Shown in pieces: positions 7,948 to 16,632 of a stretch of DNA of 64,000 nt. A model generated the notes under the pieces. The model was not told the DNA's origin and did no database searches. It was given only the letters and a program-made list of their open reading frames with translations. A program made the position numbers and the translations under genes. Source of the stretch: Pseudomonas sp. P8_229. Lineage in GTDB: Bacteria; Pseudomonadota; Gammaproteobacteria; Pseudomonadales; Pseudomonadaceae. Each line of letters begins with the position of its first letter. Position 1 is the stretch's first letter. The DNA is taken from assembly GCF_034008635.1 (NCBI RefSeq), contig NZ_CP125378.1:834501-898500 (forward strand), written 5' to 3'.

Positions 7948-9030
7948 TTAATAAGTGGGAGCGCAATACACGTCGTAGGTCTGGCGGATCATCAGCGCGG
8001 CGCTGAAGCGTTCGCGCACGATGTTCCGGCCTTCGCTGCCGAGGTCGAGCAACCGTGGCTTCTGGATTCGCGCCAGCACATCGGCCAGCGCCTGGTGGTC
8101 ACCGGTGGGGAAGACATAGCCGGACACCTCATGGGTGACCAGTTCGGGCAGCGACGTGCAATTGCTGGCGATCACCGGCAAACCCATGGCCATGCCTTCG
8201 AGCGGCACCATGGCAAAACCTTCCCAGCGACTCGGGACGATGAGCGCATCGGCCTGTTGATACAGCGCCTGCACCTCGGCCGGAGTGACCCACGGCAGGT
8301 ACTCGACGGCGTCCATTTCCGGGCACTCGACCGTGTCCTCGTTGACCGCACTGCCGACCACCGTCAGTTTCAGATCGCTGCGCTGCACCTTGGCGAAGGC
8401 CTTGAGCAACACGTCGAAGCCTTTCTGATAGTCGAGACGGCCGACGAACAGCAGATGAATCGGCTCGGGACTATCGACCTTCGGCGCCTCGTCACGCTGA
8501 TGGATGCCGTTGTAGATCAGCTTCATGCGCGAGCGCTGAATGCCAAACCGCGCGGCCTTGTCCATCTCGTAACGGCTGACGCAGATGATCACGTCGGTGA
8601 CCCGCTGCAGGACCCGCTCGATCCACGCATAGATCCTTTGCTTGGTCGGCGAGCTTTCCATCAGGAACGAAAACGCATGCGGACAATAGACGATTTTCGG
8701 TTTGCGCCACGGCCGCAGGAGCACGCAGACAACACGGCCGATCACCCCGGAAAAGGTGCTGTGCAAATGCACCACATCGGGTTTTTCCTTGAGCATCACC
8801 CGGGTCAGTTGCCAGGCAAAACGCAGCAGTGAGCGCACATCGCGGCCGCTGCGTTCGAACGTGCGAATCTGCTGCTCATCGATGCCGTGCAGCTCTTTTT
8901 TCTGATCGAGCGGCACCAGATAGACCAGCTCATAGTTCAAGTCCTGGCCCTCGGGGGAAGCCGAGATGGTGCGGATAACGGTGGCGACCCCACCTTTTAT
9001 CGTTTCAGCCACGTGCAGTATTTTTTTCAC
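7948..9030 (-). CDS. GT4-family glycosyltransferase
   Basis: The 360-residue GT-B enzyme begins KKILHVAETIKGGV, with the glycine-rich acceptor loop. It has FVGRLDYQKG at 196-204 at the start of the donor domain and the retaining EX7E pair Glu270 and Glu278 in EGFAMVPLE. The family transfers sugars from nucleotide donors to lipid-linked acceptors on the cytosolic face of the membrane. It is the only glycosyltransferase in the window, so the repeat unit must be completed by enzymes encoded elsewhere, probably to the left of galE. It follows the Wzc gene by 41 bases in the same operon. Confidence 0.92.
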   Translation of the reverse strand: MKKILHVAETIKGGVATVIRTISASPEGQDLNYELVYLVPLDQKKELHGIDEQQIRTFERSGRDVRSLLRFAWQLTRVMLKEKPDVVHLHSTFSGVIGRVVCVLLRPWRKPKIVYCPHAFSFLMESSPTKQRIYAWIERVLQRVTDVIICVSRYEMDKAARFGIQRSRMKLIYNGIHQRDEAPKVDSPEPIHLLFVGRLDYQKGFDVLLKAFAKVQRSDLKLTVVGSAVNEDTVECPEMDAVEYLPWVTPAEVQALYQQADALIVPSRWEGFAMVPLEGMAMGLPVIASNCTSLPELVTHEVSGYVFPTGDHQALADVLARIQKPRLLDLGSEGRNIVRERFSAALMIRQTYDVYCAPTY

Positions 9031-9071
9031 AACCCACCCACTTCCTTGCCTGTAAGGACAATCACTGACAC

Positions 9072-11300
9072 TCAGGATTTGTCGGACGCGTATTCGTAGT
9101 TGTAATAACCGTAGTTGCCGTTGCCGTAGTAACTGGCTGCGCGCTTCTCGACGCCGTTGAACACCGCGCCCTTGAGCTCGATGCCGTTCTGGGCGAAGCG
9201 GCGGATGGTTATTTCAATCTCTTTGGCCGGGTTCACCGCAAACCGGGTGACGATCAGGCTGATGCCCGCCTCACGCCCGACAATCGCCGCGTCGGTCACC
9301 GCCAGCAGTGGCGGCGTGTCGATGATCACCACGTCGTAGCGCTCGCTGAGTTCAGCCAGCAAGTCGCGGAAGTTGGCGTGCATCAACAGCTCGGAAGGAT
9401 TCGGTGGAACCTGCCCACGGCTGATGAAGTGCAGGTTGTCGATTTCCACCGTGTTGACCGCCTGCTCGATGCTGCAACGCTTGGCCAGCAGGTCCGACAA
9501 GCCATTGGCGATCGGTACGTTGAGCGACTTGTGCAGGTGGCCCTTGCGCATGTCGGCGTCGATCAGCAACACGCGCTGACCGCTTTGCGCCATGACCGCC
9601 GCGAGGTTGGACGAAACGAACGTCTTGCCGACCTGCGGGCTCGGGCCGGAGATCATGATCCGGTTGTTGGTCGAGTCCAGTGCCGCGAAATGCAGACTGG
9701 TGCGCAGGCTGCGGATCGACTCGATGGACAGGTCGGTCGGATTGCGCAGGGCCAGCAGATAGGCCGGCGTCTCTGCGGTGCTTTTGACCCGGCCCTTTTT
9801 AGTGTCCTCTTCGCGTTGCAATGCGCTGTAGGGAATCGAGGCGTACACCGGCAGGCCGAGCTGTTCGATGGCTTCCGGGCCTTCCAGGCCTTTGCTCAGG
9901 GACTTGCGCAGCAGCACCAGCGCCACGCCGACAAACGCGCCGAGGAACGTTGCAATCAGCACGATCAGGGCTTTTTTCGGTTTGACCGGGCTGGTCAGGT
10001 CGACATCCGCCGCGTCGATCAAACGCACGTTACCCACCGCACCGGCACGGACGATGTCCAGTTCCTGGGACTTGTTCAGCAACTGCGTGTAGATCTGCGA
10101 AGCCACTTCCACATCACGGGTCAGGTTCAGCAGTTCCTGCTGCGTGGCCGGCAGATCGCCAACCTTGCCTTCCAGCGACTTCTGCTGCTGGGTCAGTTCG
10201 CCGATCTGCGACATCAAGGCGCGGTACGCCGGATGCTGCTTGGTGAACTTGCGATCCATCTCGGCCTGCTGCATTTTCAGCTCGGAAATCCGCGTTTCGA
10301 GCGCGACCGACTGGCCGAGCACCGACTGGGTTTCCAGAGAAATATTCACGGTCTTGCCGTGAGTCTGGTAGGCGTTGAGCGCATCGCTGGCCTTGGCCAG
10401 ATCGCGCTTGACCTGCGGCAACTGGCTTTGCAGGAACGCCAGGCTCTGCGCCGCTTCCGCCGAGGTGCGGCGCACGTTCTGGTCGACATACAGCGCAGCA
10501 ATCTTGTTGAGGATCTTCACCGCCTCGGCGGCATCGGCGCTGGCCAGCGCCAGACGGATAATCCCCGACTCTTTACCCTGCTCGGAAATATCCAGCGCAT
10601 CCTGGTAACCCTGAATGGTCACGATCCGTGGATTGCGCACCACTTCGAAGCGAGTGCCAGGATTGGCTTGCAGGCGCTCGATCAAACCCTCAACGCCGTC
10701 CTGCGCGAAGGCTTCGCCCGCAACGCCCTCGACCAACAGGTTGCCGTTGTCATCGAGCAACTGAAAGTGCTGCTGTTCGCCCGTCACCAGAGTGAGCTTC
10801 TTGCCCAACAGTTCCTTGGGCAGATTGAGCCGGGCGAATTCCAGACGCTCACCGCCCCAGGCGTAGCTGTTGAAGCCGAAACGCGGCGGCGCCACGCTGA
10901 ACTCGGTTTCGCCGCGATAACGCCGCGCAAGAAAACCGCCGATCACCGGGAACGTGTTGGGGGTAACGTCGATGTCCAGGCGCAGGTCGTCGACGGTTTT
11001 GCCGATCACTGCGCGGGACTTGATGATGCCGATTTCGGTCACCGACGGCGATTGCCCGCCGAGCATGCTGCTGAGGTCGGAAAACCCGAGCATGTCGTTC
11101 TTTTTCGGTTCGACCTGCACCAGCGCGTTCGCCAGGTACACCGGCGTCGCCAATACCGCATAGGCAACGCCGGCGGCCATGAAGGCACCGGTGAATGCAC
11201 CAATCAGCCATTTCTGGTCGATCAAACTGCCAAATATGCCGAGAAGATCAATACTGTCCTGATCGTTATCACGGTTGGCGATTACTGACGGTAACTGCAT
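9072..11300 (-). CDS. Wzc-type polysaccharide co-polymerase and tyrosine autokinase
   Basis: The 742-residue protein fuses a Wzz chain-length domain with a BY-kinase. The N-terminal part has one membrane span (about residues 25-50), a long periplasmic coiled-coil region and a second span near 430. The cytosolic kinase has Walker A GPSPQVGKT with Lys559, Walker A' LLIDADMRKGH and Walker B VVIIDTPPLL. The C-terminus is a tyrosine cluster of seven tyrosines in about 14 residues, the expected autophosphorylation tail. The ATG at 11300 has GGTAAG upstream; a GTG seven codons earlier is less likely. It is paired with the phosphatase gene just upstream, as in Wzb/Wzc systems that cycle phosphorylation to control polymer length and export. 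Confidence 0.95.
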   Translation of the reverse strand: MQLPSVIANRDNDQDSIDLLGIFGSLIDQKWLIGAFTGAFMAAGVAYAVLATPVYLANALVQVEPKKNDMLGFSDLSSMLGGQSPSVTEIGIIKSRAVIGKTVDDLRLDIDVTPNTFPVIGGFLARRYRGETEFSVAPPRFGFNSYAWGGERLEFARLNLPKELLGKKLTLVTGEQQHFQLLDDNGNLLVEGVAGEAFAQDGVEGLIERLQANPGTRFEVVRNPRIVTIQGYQDALDISEQGKESGIIRLALASADAAEAVKILNKIAALYVDQNVRRTSAEAAQSLAFLQSQLPQVKRDLAKASDALNAYQTHGKTVNISLETQSVLGQSVALETRISELKMQQAEMDRKFTKQHPAYRALMSQIGELTQQQKSLEGKVGDLPATQQELLNLTRDVEVASQIYTQLLNKSQELDIVRAGAVGNVRLIDAADVDLTSPVKPKKALIVLIATFLGAFVGVALVLLRKSLSKGLEGPEAIEQLGLPVYASIPYSALQREEDTKKGRVKSTAETPAYLLALRNPTDLSIESIRSLRTSLHFAALDSTNNRIMISGPSPQVGKTFVSSNLAAVMAQSGQRVLLIDADMRKGHLHKSLNVPIANGLSDLLAKRCSIEQAVNTVEIDNLHFISRGQVPPNPSELLMHANFRDLLAELSERYDVVIIDTPPLLAVTDAAIVGREAGISLIVTRFAVNPAKEIEITIRRFAQNGIELKGAVFNGVEKRAASYYGNGNYGYYNYEYASDKS

Positions 11301-11339
11301 AAGTCTGTTCTTACCATTCACTGATCTGAAGAATATTCA

Positions 11340-11780
11340 TCAATGTCCGAGGCGCTGCGCCCACGAGCTAACAGCATCTTCAATCAATGCATGGGCATGA
11401 ATAAAAGCGGCCTTACCTTGACGATACGGATCCTGTATTTCGCGTTCGCTCTGCCACTTGCCAAGGAGGAACACTTTGCCTCTGGCGTGCGAGGCAATCT
11501 TGAGCACCTGATTCATGTGTTGTTTTTCCATGACCAGAATCAGGTCCGATTGATTGACGATATCGGCGGTCAATTGCCGGGCGGTGAAACCCTCGGCGCT
11601 GTGACCGCGGTCTTCGAGGACCTGGCGCGCCGACGCTTCCATGCCTTCGCCAACCCGCGCCGCGAGGCCTGCGGAGGTTACCGAGATAGTTGAGGAGGTC
11701 AGCGCGTTACGCAGCAGAAGTTCTGCTGTCGGACTTCGGCAAATATTGCCAACGCACACGACAAGGATATTTCTGAACAA
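11340..11780 (-). CDS. Low-molecular-weight protein tyrosine phosphatase (Wzb-like), TTG start
   Basis: The 146-residue protein has the phosphatase loop CVGNICRS with the nucleophile Cys9 and Arg15, and the general acid Asp117 in QDPYR. It would dephosphorylate the tyrosine tail of the kinase encoded 39 bases downstream. No in-frame ATG gives this conserved N-terminus: the start is TTG, with AGGAAAG about eight bases upstream. It is the first gene of the long exopolysaccharide operon, facing a divergent glycoside hydrolase across a 289-base promoter region. The weak start codon may limit phosphatase relative to kinase (inference). Confidence 0.93.
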   Translation of the reverse strand: MFRNILVVCVGNICRSPTAELLLRNALTSSTISVTSAGLAARVGEGMEASARQVLEDRGHSAEGFTARQLTADIVNQSDLILVMEKQHMNQVLKIASHARGKVFLLGKWQSEREIQDPYRQGKAAFIHAHALIEDAVSSWAQRLGH

Positions 11781-12069
11781 GGTTTACTTTCCTGTGTAAT
11801 ATCATTCTGCCAACATCTAGTGCGATTCTTAGTGAACCCACTAGATCATCCTGCACTCAGAAATAGATTCGCCCTGTTAGTACCAGCGTATTAAGTACCA
11901 CAGCACCAAAAGTCGCCCAAACGGAATTACCGGACTAAAAATAACTGTGATTTTCAGGCCTTGGTTTCCTGACAAAAAATAACATTTGCGCACTTAGTGG
12001 CATTGTTAGTTTCGAATCGGTTATCACGAGATACTTTTCGCCGTTGTCACTTCTCACCGGAGAACCGAC
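11781..12069. promoter_or_regulatory. Divergent promoter region of the exopolysaccharide operon and glycoside hydrolase
   Basis: The 289-base gap is AT-rich compared with its neighbours and has no ORF. It holds an inverted repeat CTAGTG (11817-11822) and CACTAG (11839-11844), several TTAGT words (about 11829, 11877, 11994 and 12006), and GACTAAAAATAACT at 11933-11946, identical to 727-740. A related AAAAAATAAC block follows near 11974. The region should carry the operon promoter on the minus strand and the hydrolase promoter on the plus strand. Confidence 0.55.
11933..11946 (+). promoter_or_regulatory. Shared motif GACTAAAAATAACT, copy 2
   Basis: This exact 14-base match to 727-740 lies in the same strand orientation and is again preceded by TACC. 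It is 124 bases upstream of the glycoside hydrolase start. Recurrence in both divergent gaps of one locus suggests co-regulation. Confidence 0.4.
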
Positions 12070-13020
12070 ATGAAATCAGCACCTTTCAAACGACTGGGCA
12101 CCCTGACGCTGTTGCTGCTGGCGGCAACCGGCCAGAGTCACGCCAATGAACTGTTCCCGGCACTGCCCGCCAATAAAACCATCGGTGTTCAGGTCAAGGT
12201 CCAGACCTTCTCCGCCGCCGACGCCCAGCAGGTCAAAAGCACCGGCTTCAGTTTCGTGCGCTTTGGTGTCTGGACCGACAGCCTGAATAGCCCGGCCTAC
12301 CAGAAGCAGATCAGCGATGCGTTCGCCGTGGCCCGCACCGCAGGCCTGCCAGTATTGATGACCCTGCGTGCGACCAAGCCATTGCCGACCAATGATCTGG
12401 CAAACGCTGGCGTCGCGTACGCCAACGCGCTGACCAGCCTGGCAACGACCTACAGCACGCAACTGGTCGCGATCGAGCTGTGGAATGAGCCGGACCTGGA
12501 CACCTACTGGCCGACCGGCAATTTCGACACGACGTTCGTGCCGTTCATGAGCGCAGCGTGCAAGACGCTGCAGGGCAAACCTCAGACGCCCCCAGTGATC
12601 GGCTTTGGCTTCGCCCGGCCGCCGACGGCCGGCTCGGCATCCACGGTGGCGCTCAACCGAATCGTCAGCCAATACCCCAAATGCCTCAGCGCGATCTCCT
12701 ATCATCCGTACGGCATGACGGGCACGCAGATCAGCAATGCCCAGGCGTTTATCCAGCAGAACTTCCATCTGCCTGGGGTCATCAGCGAATGGGGCATCTC
12801 GGCGCTCAGTTCCAACGGCGGGACAGAGGGTCAGGCCAGTAAAATCAGTGCGTTCGTCGCCGATATCAAAACCCGCAACATTGCGCTGACCTCGATCTAC
12901 GAATGGAAAAACAGCGACACGGGCAGCAACGACCGCGAGAAGAATTTCGGCCTGCTGACTTCCGACGGCCAGCCGAAACCGGCGGAAACCGCAGTCAAAA
13001 CCCAATTGAGCCAGCAATAA
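12070..13020 (+). CDS. Secreted clan-A-type glycoside hydrolase (PslG-like)
   Basis: The 316-residue protein has a Sec signal peptide ending SHA at residue 25. The mature part is a TIM-barrel glycosidase with the acid/base Glu140 in LWNEPD and the nucleophile Glu240 in ISEWG, the arrangement of clan GH-A. YHPYG and YEWKNSDTG are also typical. PslG, the hydrolase of the Psl locus, is the closest role model. Such enzymes trim or release polysaccharide in the periplasm. GGAG lies seven bases before the ATG. The gene diverges from the exopolysaccharide operon and probably acts on its product. Family-level assignment (GH39-like or another) cannot be settled by eye. Confidence 0.88.
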   Translation: MKSAPFKRLGTLTLLLLAATGQSHANELFPALPANKTIGVQVKVQTFSAADAQQVKSTGFSFVRFGVWTDSLNSPAYQKQISDAFAVARTAGLPVLMTLRATKPLPTNDLANAGVAYANALTSLATTYSTQLVAIELWNEPDLDTYWPTGNFDTTFVPFMSAACKTLQGKPQTPPVIGFGFARPPTAGSASTVALNRIVSQYPKCLSAISYHPYGMTGTQISNAQAFIQQNFHLPGVISEWGISALSSNGGTEGQASKISAFVADIKTRNIALTSIYEWKNSDTGSNDREKNFGLLTSDGQPKPAETAVKTQLSQQ

Positions 13021-13227
13021 CTCTCATCGATGCGCTCAGGGGGCGCTGGCCGTCAGTTGCTTTGAACCTGCGGCCGATTTTGGCATCGTATTCATCGATA
13101 CCGCGCCCCACCTTTCAAACAGCCGTACTCAGGTTGTTGCCACCGGGGTACCCGTTACGCCTTGATGCCCTTGAGTGGCTGTCAGCGCTCGGGTAATGTC
13201 GTCAAACCCACAGGACAGAGCACACCC

Positions 13228-14154
13228 ATGACTTCCAAGCTGGAACAACTCAAACAGATGACCACCGTGGTTGCCGACACCGGCGACTTCGAAGCGATCG
13301 CCCGGGTCAAGCCGGTCGACGCCACTACCAACCCTTCCCTGCTGCTCAAAGCCGCAGCCATTCCGGCCTACGCCGAGCTGCTGAACGCGTGCGTCAGCGA
13401 CTGCAAGGGCGACGTGGGCCTGGCCAGCGACCGTTTTGGCGTCGCCGTGGGCCAGGAAATCCTCAAAGTGATCCCGGGCCGTATTTCCACCGAAGTGGAT
13501 GCGCGCCTGTCGTTCGACCAGGACGCCGTGCTCAAGCGTGCGCATCGCCTGATTGAGCTCTACGACAAGGCCGGCATCGGCCGTGACCGTGTGCTGATCA
13601 AGATCGCTTCGACCTGGGAAGGCATCCGCGCTGCCGAAATCCTCGAGAAAGAAGGTATCCAGACCAACCTGACCCTGCTGTTCTCCTTCGCGCAGGCTGC
13701 TGCTTGCGCCGACGCCGGGGTGTTCCTGATCTCGCCGTTCGTGGGCCGCATCTACGACTGGTACAAGAAGGCCAACGGCAACGACTACACCGGCGCCGAT
13801 GATCCAGGCGTACAGTCAGTCACGCGCATCTACAACTATTACAAGGCCAATGACTACAAGACCGTGGTCATGGGCGCCAGCTTCCGCAATCTGAACCAGA
13901 TCGAGCAACTGGCCGGTTGCGACCGCCTGACCATCAGCCCGGACCTGATCGACAAGCTGGCAGCAGACACCGGCAAACTGGAGCGCAAACTCGCTCCGGG
14001 CCACACCGGCGAAGCGCGCCTGAGCCTGAACGAAGCGCAGTTCCGCTGGTTATCCAACGAAGACGCGATGGCCACCGAGAAACTGGCTGAGGGCATTCGT
14101 CAGTTTGCCCGTGACCAGGAGAAACTTGAGGCGCTGTTGCAGGCCAAGCTGTGA
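13228..14154 (+). CDS. tal: Transaldolase
   Basis: The 308-residue enzyme of the pentose phosphate pathway moves a dihydroxyacetone unit between sugar phosphates. It has [10 protein letters not shown] at 31-40 and the Schiff-base Lys125 in [11 protein letters not shown]. The ATG at 13228 is chosen because the product then begins [12 protein letters not shown] as in other transaldolases; an upstream start at 13162 would add 22 poorly conserved residues. A strong terminator follows. In PAO1 the orthologue precedes rssC and rssB as here. Confidence 0.97.
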   Translation: MTSKLEQLKQMTTVVADTGDFEAIARVKPVDATTNPSLLLKAAAIPAYAELLNACVSDCKGDVGLASDRFGVAVGQEILKVIPGRISTEVDARLSFDQDAVLKRAHRLIELYDKAGIGRDRVLIKIASTWEGIRAAEILEKEGIQTNLTLLFSFAQAAACADAGVFLISPFVGRIYDWYKKANGNDYTGADDPGVQSVTRIYNYYKANDYKTVVMGASFRNLNQIEQLAGCDRLTISPDLIDKLAADTGKLERKLAPGHTGEARLSLNEAQFRWLSNEDAMATEKLAEGIRQFARDQEKLEALLQAKL

Positions 14155-14172
14155 TCTGAGCGGTTGAAATGC

Positions 14173-14206
14173 AAAAAGGGCGAACCTTCACGGGTTCGCC
14201 CTTTTT
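14173..14206 (+). terminator. Intrinsic terminator of tal
   Basis: AAAAGGGCGAACC and GGTTCGCCCTTTTT form a 13-base stem with a five-base loop and a T run, 19 bases after the tal stop codon. Confidence 0.9.
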
Positions 14207-14242
14207 CATTCTGCATTGAGAGGCGCATTGACTGAACTGAAG

Positions 14243-14314
14243 CCTTCGCGAGCAAGCTCGCTCCCACAGGGGGAATGCATTTCAAATGTGGGAGCGGGCT
14301 TGCTCGCGAAGGGG
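14243..14314. repeat. REP pair (REPIN), GTGGGAGC family
   Basis: Two inverted arms, CTTCGCGAGCAAGCTCGCTC and its near-complement ending at TGCTCGCGAAG, flank about 25 bases. The element lies between the convergent tal and rssC genes. Confidence 0.85.
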
Positions 14315-14342
14315 CCAGCCCAGACAACATCACCTCAGGGGA

Positions 14343-14825
14343 TCAATGCCGCTCTAGGGCATTCACCAGGTCATGGAAGGCTTCACGGTTGGAATCGTTC
14401 AGCCCCATGAGGATCTTGTGCGCTTCCAGCACCTTGATCCGCACCACTTCTTCGGATTGATCCTGATCCGGCAGGTCGTCCAGGCACTCGGGGCACGGCA
14501 CCGGGTGGTTGACGATGTTGAACACCTGCTCGAAGCCCATGGACTGCAGCAGACGCGTGATGTCTTCGTGGGTGGTGACGACAGTCGGCAGCAGGCCGAC
14601 CTTTTGCCGCGACAGGATCGACAGCTTGGCCAGCAAGCCCAAAGTGGTGCTGTCGATGCTACGGGTTTCGGTCAAATCGATCACGATCGCGTTGAAATTC
14701 AACGCGGTGAAGATTTTCTCAATAGTCGCATCCAACGCCGAACACAGGGTCAGGCGAACTTCACCGACGAACTTCAGGACGAAGGTGCCGTCCTGCTCGG
14801 CGAACTGGATTCTACCGGTACTCAT
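14343..14825 (-). CDS. rssC: STAS-domain anti-sigma factor antagonist RssC
   Basis: The 160-residue protein has an N-terminal STAS domain (about residues 5-110) with the Asp58-Ser59 pair in RSIDSTTLGLL, where antagonists of the SpoIIAA class are phosphorylated. A short C-terminal extension contains CPEC. Its start overlaps the stop of rssB as ATGA, so the two are translationally coupled. RssB has a PP2C-type output, so RssC is the likely phosphoprotein substrate in a partner-switching pathway linked in Pseudomonas to RpoS. The gene order tal, rssC, rssB matches PA2796-PA2798 as I recall it. Confidence 0.85.
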   Translation of the reverse strand: MSTGRIQFAEQDGTFVLKFVGEVRLTLCSALDATIEKIFTALNFNAIVIDLTETRSIDSTTLGLLAKLSILSRQKVGLLPTVVTTHEDITRLLQSMGFEQVFNIVNHPVPCPECLDDLPDQDQSEEVVRIKVLEAHKILMGLNDSNREAFHDLVNALERH

Positions 14826-16006
14826 TGAAGGTTCCTGCTCAACACCAACAGGGCGATATCATCCGGCATCTCCCCTAGCGTGGCCAATCCAAACACTTGC
14901 CGCAGACCATCCAGGCTGCCGCCCGCCGACTTCACCCGTTGAGGCAAAGCAGCTTCTTTTTCTTTGAGCGTAGGTTCTGGCAATAGATCCAGAATGCCGT
15001 CGGACATCAGCGTCAGGCTGAAGGTCGGTGGCAGCTCAAGCACGTGATCTTCGTAGGTGGCCTCGTTGAACAGGCCCACCGGTAAACCGCGGCCTTCGAG
15101 GTAACGAACACTGTCAGGCGTGTACAACACAGGCAACGGCAGATGGCCGCCGATGCTATAGGTCAACAAACCGGTCTCCTCGTCGATGACTCCACCGACC
15201 ATTGTGACGTGTTTGCCCAGCTTACAACTGATCAGCCCCCGGTTGATATGACCAAGGACTTCCGAAGGCTTGAATTCCGGCAAGGTGCCGTTGCGCTTGG
15301 ACTCGAACAGCAAGCGCGTGGTCATGAACTTCAACAGCACGGTGACGAACGCCGAAGAGGCGCCATGGCCCGATACGTCGGCCAGGTAGAACGCCACCCG
15401 GCGCTCATCGACCCGGAAATAATCGACAAAATCACCCGACAGGTACAACGACGGGATGATCTGGTGGGCAAACTGGAACTCGTCCACGCGCCACGGGCTT
15501 TCCGGCAGCATGTTCATCTGCACCTGGCGACCGGCGTTCTGGTCTTCCTGGAGCAGGTTCAGGCTGGCTTCGAGTTCGCGGTTGGCCTTTTCCAGCTTCT
15601 CGCGGTAGCGCTGGTTCTCCAGCAGCAGGCGCGCACGATCCAGCGCCCGACGCACGGAATGCTCGAGCACGGCCAGATCTTCGAGAGGCTTGATCAGGTA
15701 GTCCGCCGCACCCAGGCGCAGCGCCTCGACCGCGTCGTTCATCACGCCGGCACCCGAAACGACGATCATCGGCGTTTGCGGTGACCGCTCGGTGACCTGA
15801 CGGATGAGTTCGAGACCGCCCATCTGCGGCATGCGCAGATCGCAGATGACCAAGTCGGGCTTGTCTTGCTCGAATACCTGAAGACCCTGTTGACCGTTGC
15901 TGGCCTGCAGGACGCTGAAACCACTGTCTTCCAAATAGGCCGCGAGGCTCGCGCGCACTACTTCGTCATCATCGATTATCAGCAGCGTGGCACTGGTTTT
16001 TGGCAT
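14822..16006 (-). CDS. rssB: Response regulator with PP2C-type phosphatase output, RssB
   Basis: The 394-residue protein has an N-terminal receiver (residues 7-120) with phosphoacceptor Asp56 in ICDLRMP, a coiled-coil linker near 130-165, and a SpoIIE/PP2C domain from about 185. The phosphatase keeps the metal-binding acids in SGDFVDYF, ADVSGHG, MSDGILD and MPDDIALL, so it looks active, whereas E. coli RssB has a degenerate PP2C domain and acts as a ClpXP adaptor. It probably dephosphorylates RssC. The ATG at 16006 lacks a clear ribosome-binding site. Confidence 0.88.
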   Translation of the reverse strand: MPKTSATLLIIDDDEVVRASLAAYLEDSGFSVLQASNGQQGLQVFEQDKPDLVICDLRMPQMGGLELIRQVTERSPQTPMIVVSGAGVMNDAVEALRLGAADYLIKPLEDLAVLEHSVRRALDRARLLLENQRYREKLEKANRELEASLNLLQEDQNAGRQVQMNMLPESPWRVDEFQFAHQIIPSLYLSGDFVDYFRVDERRVAFYLADVSGHGASSAFVTVLLKFMTTRLLFESKRNGTLPEFKPSEVLGHINRGLISCKLGKHVTMVGGVIDEETGLLTYSIGGHLPLPVLYTPDSVRYLEGRGLPVGLFNEATYEDHVLELPPTFSLTLMSDGILDLLPEPTLKEKEAALPQRVKSAGGSLDGLRQVFGLATLGEMPDDIALLVLSRNLQ

Positions 16007-16280
16007 GTGGGCAAACGGCGCCAGAATTAGGTTGGCGTAGCAGGCGGGGCATCGGCCCGGCTCAGACTACTGGATTCGCTTTCTAGCCTCTCTGCTGCAC
16101 CGCTTTCGAGCATTGGCCCGGAACACGATTGCACCAGAGGTGCCCTTCTAAGGCGCAGACGGTACTCCCATCCGCGGGGCGTTTCAAGCATGCGCCGATG
16201 GTCGCTTGACGACTTTACTTGTCAAATCACCGAGAGTTATAAGAACAGCTCGAACCGTAACCCAATGGAAGGACAAAGCC

Positions 16281-16580
16281 ATGAGTCAAACCGGTCGGGA
16301 CTACAGCGAAAAGCGCGATTTCATCCGCATGCGGGTCGATGCCGATGTCGTGCTGATTCATGAAGGGGATGAGGTGTCAGGCGTGTGCATCGACCTCTCC
16401 AGCAGTGGCATGCAGGTCGAAGCGCCGCGCCAGTTCGCGGTCGGCGACCGTTTGAACGTGCGTATCGACTCCGATCATGCGGCGCTGAGCGGGCTGGAAG
16501 CGGACACCGAGGTGGTCTGGGTCAAGGCCCAGGAAGGCGACAGCCAGAAGCTCGGCCTGACCATCTTGAAGATGAAATAA
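16281..16580 (+). CDS. PilZ-domain protein
   Basis: The 99-residue protein is a single PilZ domain with the c-di-GMP motif RDFIR (RxxxR) near residue 12 and DLSSSG (D/NxSxxG) about 30 residues later. GGAAGGACA precedes the ATG at 16281; an in-frame start at 16206 is not supported. PilZ proteins bind c-di-GMP and control motility or polysaccharide output. It is a single gene, divergent from rssB and convergent with mlaA, and matches the position of PA2799. Confidence 0.93.
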   Translation: MSQTGRDYSEKRDFIRMRVDADVVLIHEGDEVSGVCIDLSSSGMQVEAPRQFAVGDRLNVRIDSDHAALSGLEADTEVVWVKAQEGDSQKLGLTILKMK

Positions 16581-16589
16581 GCGCACACA

Positions 16590-16621
16590 AAAAAGGCGGC
16601 CTCATCGGCCGCCTTGTTTTT
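16590..16621 (+). terminator. Intrinsic terminator after the PilZ gene
   Basis: The stem AAGGCGGCC/GGCCGCCTT has a five-base loop and T-rich tail. A-rich sequence on the left makes it usable for the convergent mlaA transcript too. Confidence 0.85.
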
Positions 16622-16632
16622 ATCGGTCGAGC

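Noticed and set aside
14243..14314. Possible CRISPR repeats
   Set aside because: The repeats are inverted REP pairs scattered across gaps, not regularly spaced direct repeats, and no cas gene is present.
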